Positions 6,718-9,221 of a DNA stretch of 9,221 bases are shown here, piece by piece (the first letter of the stretch is position 1; each line of letters opens with the position of its first letter). The position numbers were made by a program, and so were the translations under genes. Origin of the DNA: an uncultured Alphaproteobacteria bacterium (lineage in GTDB: Bacteria > Pseudomonadota > Alphaproteobacteria > Caulobacterales > Hyphomonadaceae); the NCBI GenBank assembly GCA_903831485.1, contig CAIKXW010000156.1, forward strand, positions 1 through 9,221. The letters are read 5' to 3'. Under the pieces are notes generated by a model. That model was given only the letters and a program-made list of their open reading frames with translations, was not told the origin of the DNA and did not search any database.

Positions 6718-7704
6718 TCAGTTGCCGGTGACGGCCGCGGTGGCGGCTGCGGGCGTTGCGGCGACTGGCGCTGTTTCTGCGCCGTCCTTGAGGAACTTCA
6801 CCAGGACCCGCTGCCCCACCAGAACGGGCGCGGCTTCGGCGTTCACCACAACCTCGACCACGCGCTCATCCGCCCGCTCGCTGGGATCATCCGAGCGCAG
6901 CTTGCGGGCGCCCATAACGGCGGCGATGCGGATCACCTCGCCCGGATACTTGGCCTGCTGGTCTGACTCCGGAACGATCTCGACCTTCTGGCCGATCTTC
7001 ACTGCATTGATCGAGCGTTCCTCCACTTCGGCGCGCACGATGCGCAGCGCCGCTGGTTGCAGCTGGAACATGGCGGTCACGGAGAATGTCGAGGCGCCCG
7101 AACCTGGATTGGCGTAGCGGCGCACGATGGTGCCATCAGCCGGCGCGCGGATCGTGTGAAGCTCGACCTGGAAGTTGGCTTCCGCCAGTTGCGCACGCAC
7201 GAGGGAGATCGACGATCTCTGCGCCTCCAGCTGCGCCTGGAGCTGCTTGGTGCGATCCTGCGCCTGCTCATAGGCCTGGGTCGATGCGGCCTCCTCGGAC
7301 GTCAGGCGCAGCAAGCGCGCTTCCTCGCGTTTGGCGGCGTCAAACTGGACCTCCAGAATAGGCAGCTGGGCTTCTGCCTGCTGGAGCTGCGCCGCCACGC
7401 GATTGCGCGACAGGCGGGCGTCATCATCTTCCTGAAGCGCAAGCACCTGGCCAGCGACCACCTTGTCGCCTTCCTGCACCAGCACTTCGCGCACGATTCC
7501 CGGCGCGCGCGCCGCGACATCGACGAGGCCGCCTTCGATGTCCACCTTGCCAGCGGAGATCGCGGTATAGGGTGTGTTGATCGACGCCGGATCGATCTTG
7601 GCGGCGTCAGCTGTGGCCGCATCGCCTTCCGGCGGCGGGCCGCCGCAGGCAGCAAGCACAAGGGCGCTTGTGGCGGCGAGGATCAGGACAGGGAGGCGTG
7701 ACAT
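6718..7704 (-). CDS. Lipoprotein periplasmic adaptor (membrane fusion protein) of an ABC exporter
   Basis: A 328-residue HlyD/MacA/DevB-type adaptor linking an inner-membrane ABC exporter to an outer-membrane channel. The N-terminus is a lipoprotein signal: a hydrophobic stretch 4-19, then LAAC with the lipidated Cys20. A biotinyl-lipoyl-like half-domain spans about 60-92 (ARAPGIVREVLVQEGDKVVAGQVL), a long alpha-hairpin coiled coil about 94-178 (Gln/Ala/Glu/Arg-rich), the second lipoyl half about 182-200 (HTIRAPADGTIVRRYANPG), then a beta-barrel and membrane-proximal region. The last 20 residues are Ala/Pro/Thr-rich. Gly sits at +2 after the Cys, not Asp. The start is ATG 7704, 15 bases after the ATPase stop in the same operon, with no strong ribosome site visible. 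No outer-membrane TolC partner lies in the window. The family is firm; MacA versus DevB cannot be decided and the substrate is unknown. Confidence 0.92.
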   Translation of the reverse strand: MSRLPVLILAATSALVLAACGGPPPEGDAATADAAKIDPASINTPYTAISAGKVDIEGGLVDVAARAPGIVREVLVQEGDKVVAGQVLALQEDDDARLSRNRVAAQLQQAEAQLPILEVQFDAAKREEARLLRLTSEEAASTQAYEQAQDRTKQLQAQLEAQRSSISLVRAQLAEANFQVELHTIRAPADGTIVRRYANPGSGASTFSVTAMFQLQPAALRIVRAEVEERSINAVKIGQKVEIVPESDQQAKYPGEVIRIAAVMGARKLRSDDPSERADERVVEVVVNAEAAPVLVGQRVLVKFLKDGAETAPVAATPAAATAAVTGN

Positions 7705-7719
7705 GACGGTTTTCCGTTC

Positions 7720-8514
7720 TCAGTGATGGTGCGCGAAGCTGGCTGGGTCTGCGTTCGTCGACGTGATCAGGCCGTCTTCGATGGTGATGATACGATCGGC
7801 GAAGGCGGCGAGGCGGGCGTCGTGCGTAACGCACAGCACGGTCGCGCCCTGCTCCTTTGCGCACTTGCGAAGGAGCGTCATGACGATGTTGCCGTTCTCG
7901 CCGTCGAGCGCCGACGTCGGTTCGTCAGCGAAGATCAGCTTAGGCTTCTTGGCGAGCGCACGGGCGATCGCAACACGCTGCTTCTCGCCGCCCGACATCC
8001 GGTCCGGCCGGTTGCCGAGGCGATGGCCGAGACCAACGTCACGCAGCGTCGCTTCAGCAGCAGCTTTACGCGCGGCCGGTTTGATCTTCATGAACTTCAG
8101 CACGATCTGGACCTGCTGGCTCGCCGTCAGCGCCGGGAACAGGTTGAAGCCCTGGAAGATGAAGCCGCAATTGGCCAGACGGAACTTGTCGATCTTCTGG
8201 CGCGACATCTTCCAGATGTTGGTGTCGAGCGCGACAACGCTGCCCTGATCGGGCTTCATGAGCCCCGACACGGCAGCCAGGAGCGTCGACTTGCCGGAGC
8301 CGGACGGGCCCATGACAAGCACGATCTCGCCGGGCTCGATCAGCAGGTCGATGCCCTTCAGCACGTCGACCATCATCTGGCCGGCCTTGAAGCTCTTGCG
8401 GAGTCCGCGCGCCTCGATGGCCCAGCGCTTGCCGGCCTCTTCCGGACGCGGCTCCACTGCGGAAGCAGGAGCCTCCTCTATCTCGACGGGTTTCTTGCGG
8501 AGCGCGTTGATCAT
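7720..8514 (-). CDS. ABC transporter ATP-binding protein (MacB/LolD/DevA-type)
   Basis: A 264-residue nucleotide-binding subunit that powers the neighbouring FtsX-like permease. All catalytic motifs are present: Walker A GPSGSGKST (69-77), Q-loop FQGFNLFPAL (Gln121), signature SGGEKQR (174-180), Walker B LIFADEP with catalytic Glu198, D-loop SALD (201-204) and switch His231 in VTHD. The sequence belongs to the LolD/MacB/DevA branch (MMVDVLKGIDLLIEPGE; FNLFPALTASQQV). It has an acidic, Pro/Ala-rich extension of about 34 residues before the domain, longer than in LolD (about 230 residues), and ends in three histidines. ATG 8514 overlaps the permease stop by four bases (ATGA), a strong sign of coupled translation. 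The adaptor gene follows after 15 bases. Function as an export ATPase is firm; substrate unknown. Confidence 0.95.
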   Translation of the reverse strand: MINALRKKPVEIEEAPASAVEPRPEEAGKRWAIEARGLRKSFKAGQMMVDVLKGIDLLIEPGEIVLVMGPSGSGKSTLLAAVSGLMKPDQGSVVALDTNIWKMSRQKIDKFRLANCGFIFQGFNLFPALTASQQVQIVLKFMKIKPAARKAAAEATLRDVGLGHRLGNRPDRMSGGEKQRVAIARALAKKPKLIFADEPTSALDGENGNIVMTLLRKCAKEQGATVLCVTHDARLAAFADRIITIEDGLITSTNADPASFAHHH

Positions 8515-9221
8515 TTGAGCAGGTCCGCCGGTTCGCCCTTCTTGAGGGCTCCAAGAGTCAGCGCGCCGGAGCCGATGGCGATCGCTAGGAGCAGAACGCC
8601 CGTCTGAAGCACCGAGCCAGGATCGAAGCCCATCGGCAGGTTGGCCATCTTCGCCAGCATGGCGATGCCGACCATAAGCAGGGCTGCGGCGGCGATTCCA
8701 AGAACGCCGACCCAGAGCGAGAGCTCCATGACCACGCCGCGCAGCTGCCCGATGGACACGCCAAGCGCGCGCAGGCTGGCAAACTCCTTGATGTTGGCGA
8801 GGATAGCGCCGCGCAGGGTCTGCCAGGTGATGACCACGCCTATGATGAAGCCGATGGAGCTCATGAAGGACAACAGGATGACGATAAAGCCTTGTGACAT
8901 CATCTGCCTGGTCGTCGAGGCGGTCAGCTCAGGCTTGGTCCATGCGCGGTAAAGGCCGTCTGACATCGCGTTGAGCTCGTTCCGCACGCGCTCGATATCC
9001 TTCATCGTTCCGTCGTTCCTGACCCGGACCATGAGCAGGCCGAGCTGCTCGTCATTGGCGCGCCCCATCAGGCGCTGGGTCTGACGCGACATCACAATGC
9101 TCGCGAGCTGACTGTTGGCATAGCCGTTCATGATCAGCGCGACGCGGACGGTCCTGCCGTTCAGCACAGCCTGGTCGCCCAGCTTCACACCGAGTTGCTT
9201 CTGCGCCGACACGTCGATGCC
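8511..9221 (-). CDS. FtsX-like ABC transporter permease (N-terminal part outside window)
   Basis: The C-terminal 236 residues of an inner-membrane permease of the MacB/DevC/LolC type. The frame is open to the window edge (GID precedes the GTG at 9212), so the gene begins beyond it; the family usually has about 380-400 residues. Visible part: the end of the periplasmic domain (1 to about 108), TM about 112-134, a cytoplasmic coupling region with LRGAILANIKEFASLRALG (residues 136-154), TM about 163-190, TM about 203-225, and a short cytoplasmic tail ending PADLLK. This is the standard last-three-helices layout of the FtsX fold; the first helix is off the edge. The order permease-ATPase-adaptor with overlap or minimal spacing indicates one operon. 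The segment LANIKEFASLRALG is typical of these permeases. Export of a peptide, lipid, lipoprotein or drug cannot be told apart from sequence. Confidence 0.9.
   Translation of the reverse strand, partial: GIDVSAQKQLGVKLGDQAVLNGRTVRVALIMNGYANSQLASIVMSRQTQRLMGRANDEQLGLLMVRVRNDGTMKDIERVRNELNAMSDGLYRAWTKPELTASTTRQMMSQGFIVILLSFMSSIGFIIGVVITWQTLRGAILANIKEFASLRALGVSIGQLRGVVMELSLWVGVLGIAAAALLMVGIAMLAKMANLPMGFDPGSVLQTGVLLLAIAIGSGALTLGALKKGEPADLLK

Noticed and set aside
7706..7717. Short inverted repeat ACGG-TTTT-CCGT before the adaptor start
   Set aside because: Only 4-bp arms within a 15-base intergenic gap; not enough to call a regulatory structure.
7717..7722. A TGAGAA half-site upstream of the adaptor gene
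   Set aside because: There is no matching TTCTCA arm at the right spacing, and it lies inside an operon; it is probably chance.
7723..8607. A 294-codon plus-strand frame opposite the ABC ATPase
   Set aside because: No recognisable motifs; the minus strand encodes all ABC ATPase motifs in one frame.
9210..9212. GTG as the start of the permease
   Set aside because: The frame continues to the window edge, and the protein would lack its first membrane helix and most of its periplasmic domain.

Overview
This is an ordinary-looking chromosomal stretch of a GC-rich alphaproteobacterium. The main clue is the tightly coupled pair lysA followed by a large DUF4175/TIGR02302-type membrane protein, an arrangement I know from alphaproteobacteria. 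The dense, often overlapping genes and strong G/C preference at third codon positions fit this. A caulobacterial or Hyphomonadaceae-like source is possible, but that is a guess.

Layout. The plus strand from the left edge to 4016 holds the almost complete diaminopimelate decarboxylase gene lysA (5' end cut by the window), overlapping by 8 bases a 920-codon gene for a three-helix inner-membrane protein. That protein has a large predicted periplasmic part, a methionine-lined helix and a Gln/Gly-rich tract. Only 14 bases then separate it from a convergent block; everything from 4031 to the right edge is on the minus strand. Read in transcription order (right to left), this block is an ABC exporter operon (FtsX-like permease, cut by the window edge; ATPase; lipoprotein membrane-fusion adaptor), then feoA-feoB for ferrous iron uptake, then a small DUF1905/YdeI-OmdA-like gene.

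How the genes work together. LysA makes L-lysine from meso-diaminopimelate, at the branch between lysine and peptidoglycan supply; its partner may act in the cell envelope but has no established function. The three exporter genes overlap or lie within 15 bases and should form one ATP-driven MacAB/DevBCA-type efflux machine whose substrate cannot be read from the sequence. The feo genes have their own control region: a near-perfect Fur-type palindrome (6659-6673) lies between a plausible -35 and -10, and the predicted transcription start falls on the A of the feoA ATG, suggesting a leaderless, iron-repressed transcript. The YdeI-like gene begins 75 bases after feoB and may be co-transcribed with it.

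I found no RNA genes, insertion sequences, CRISPR arrays, prophage genes or signs of recent transfer. No gene-free stretch exceeds about 75 bases. I see no clearly novel multi-gene system; the points most worth checking are the feoA control region and the architecture of the DUF4175 protein.
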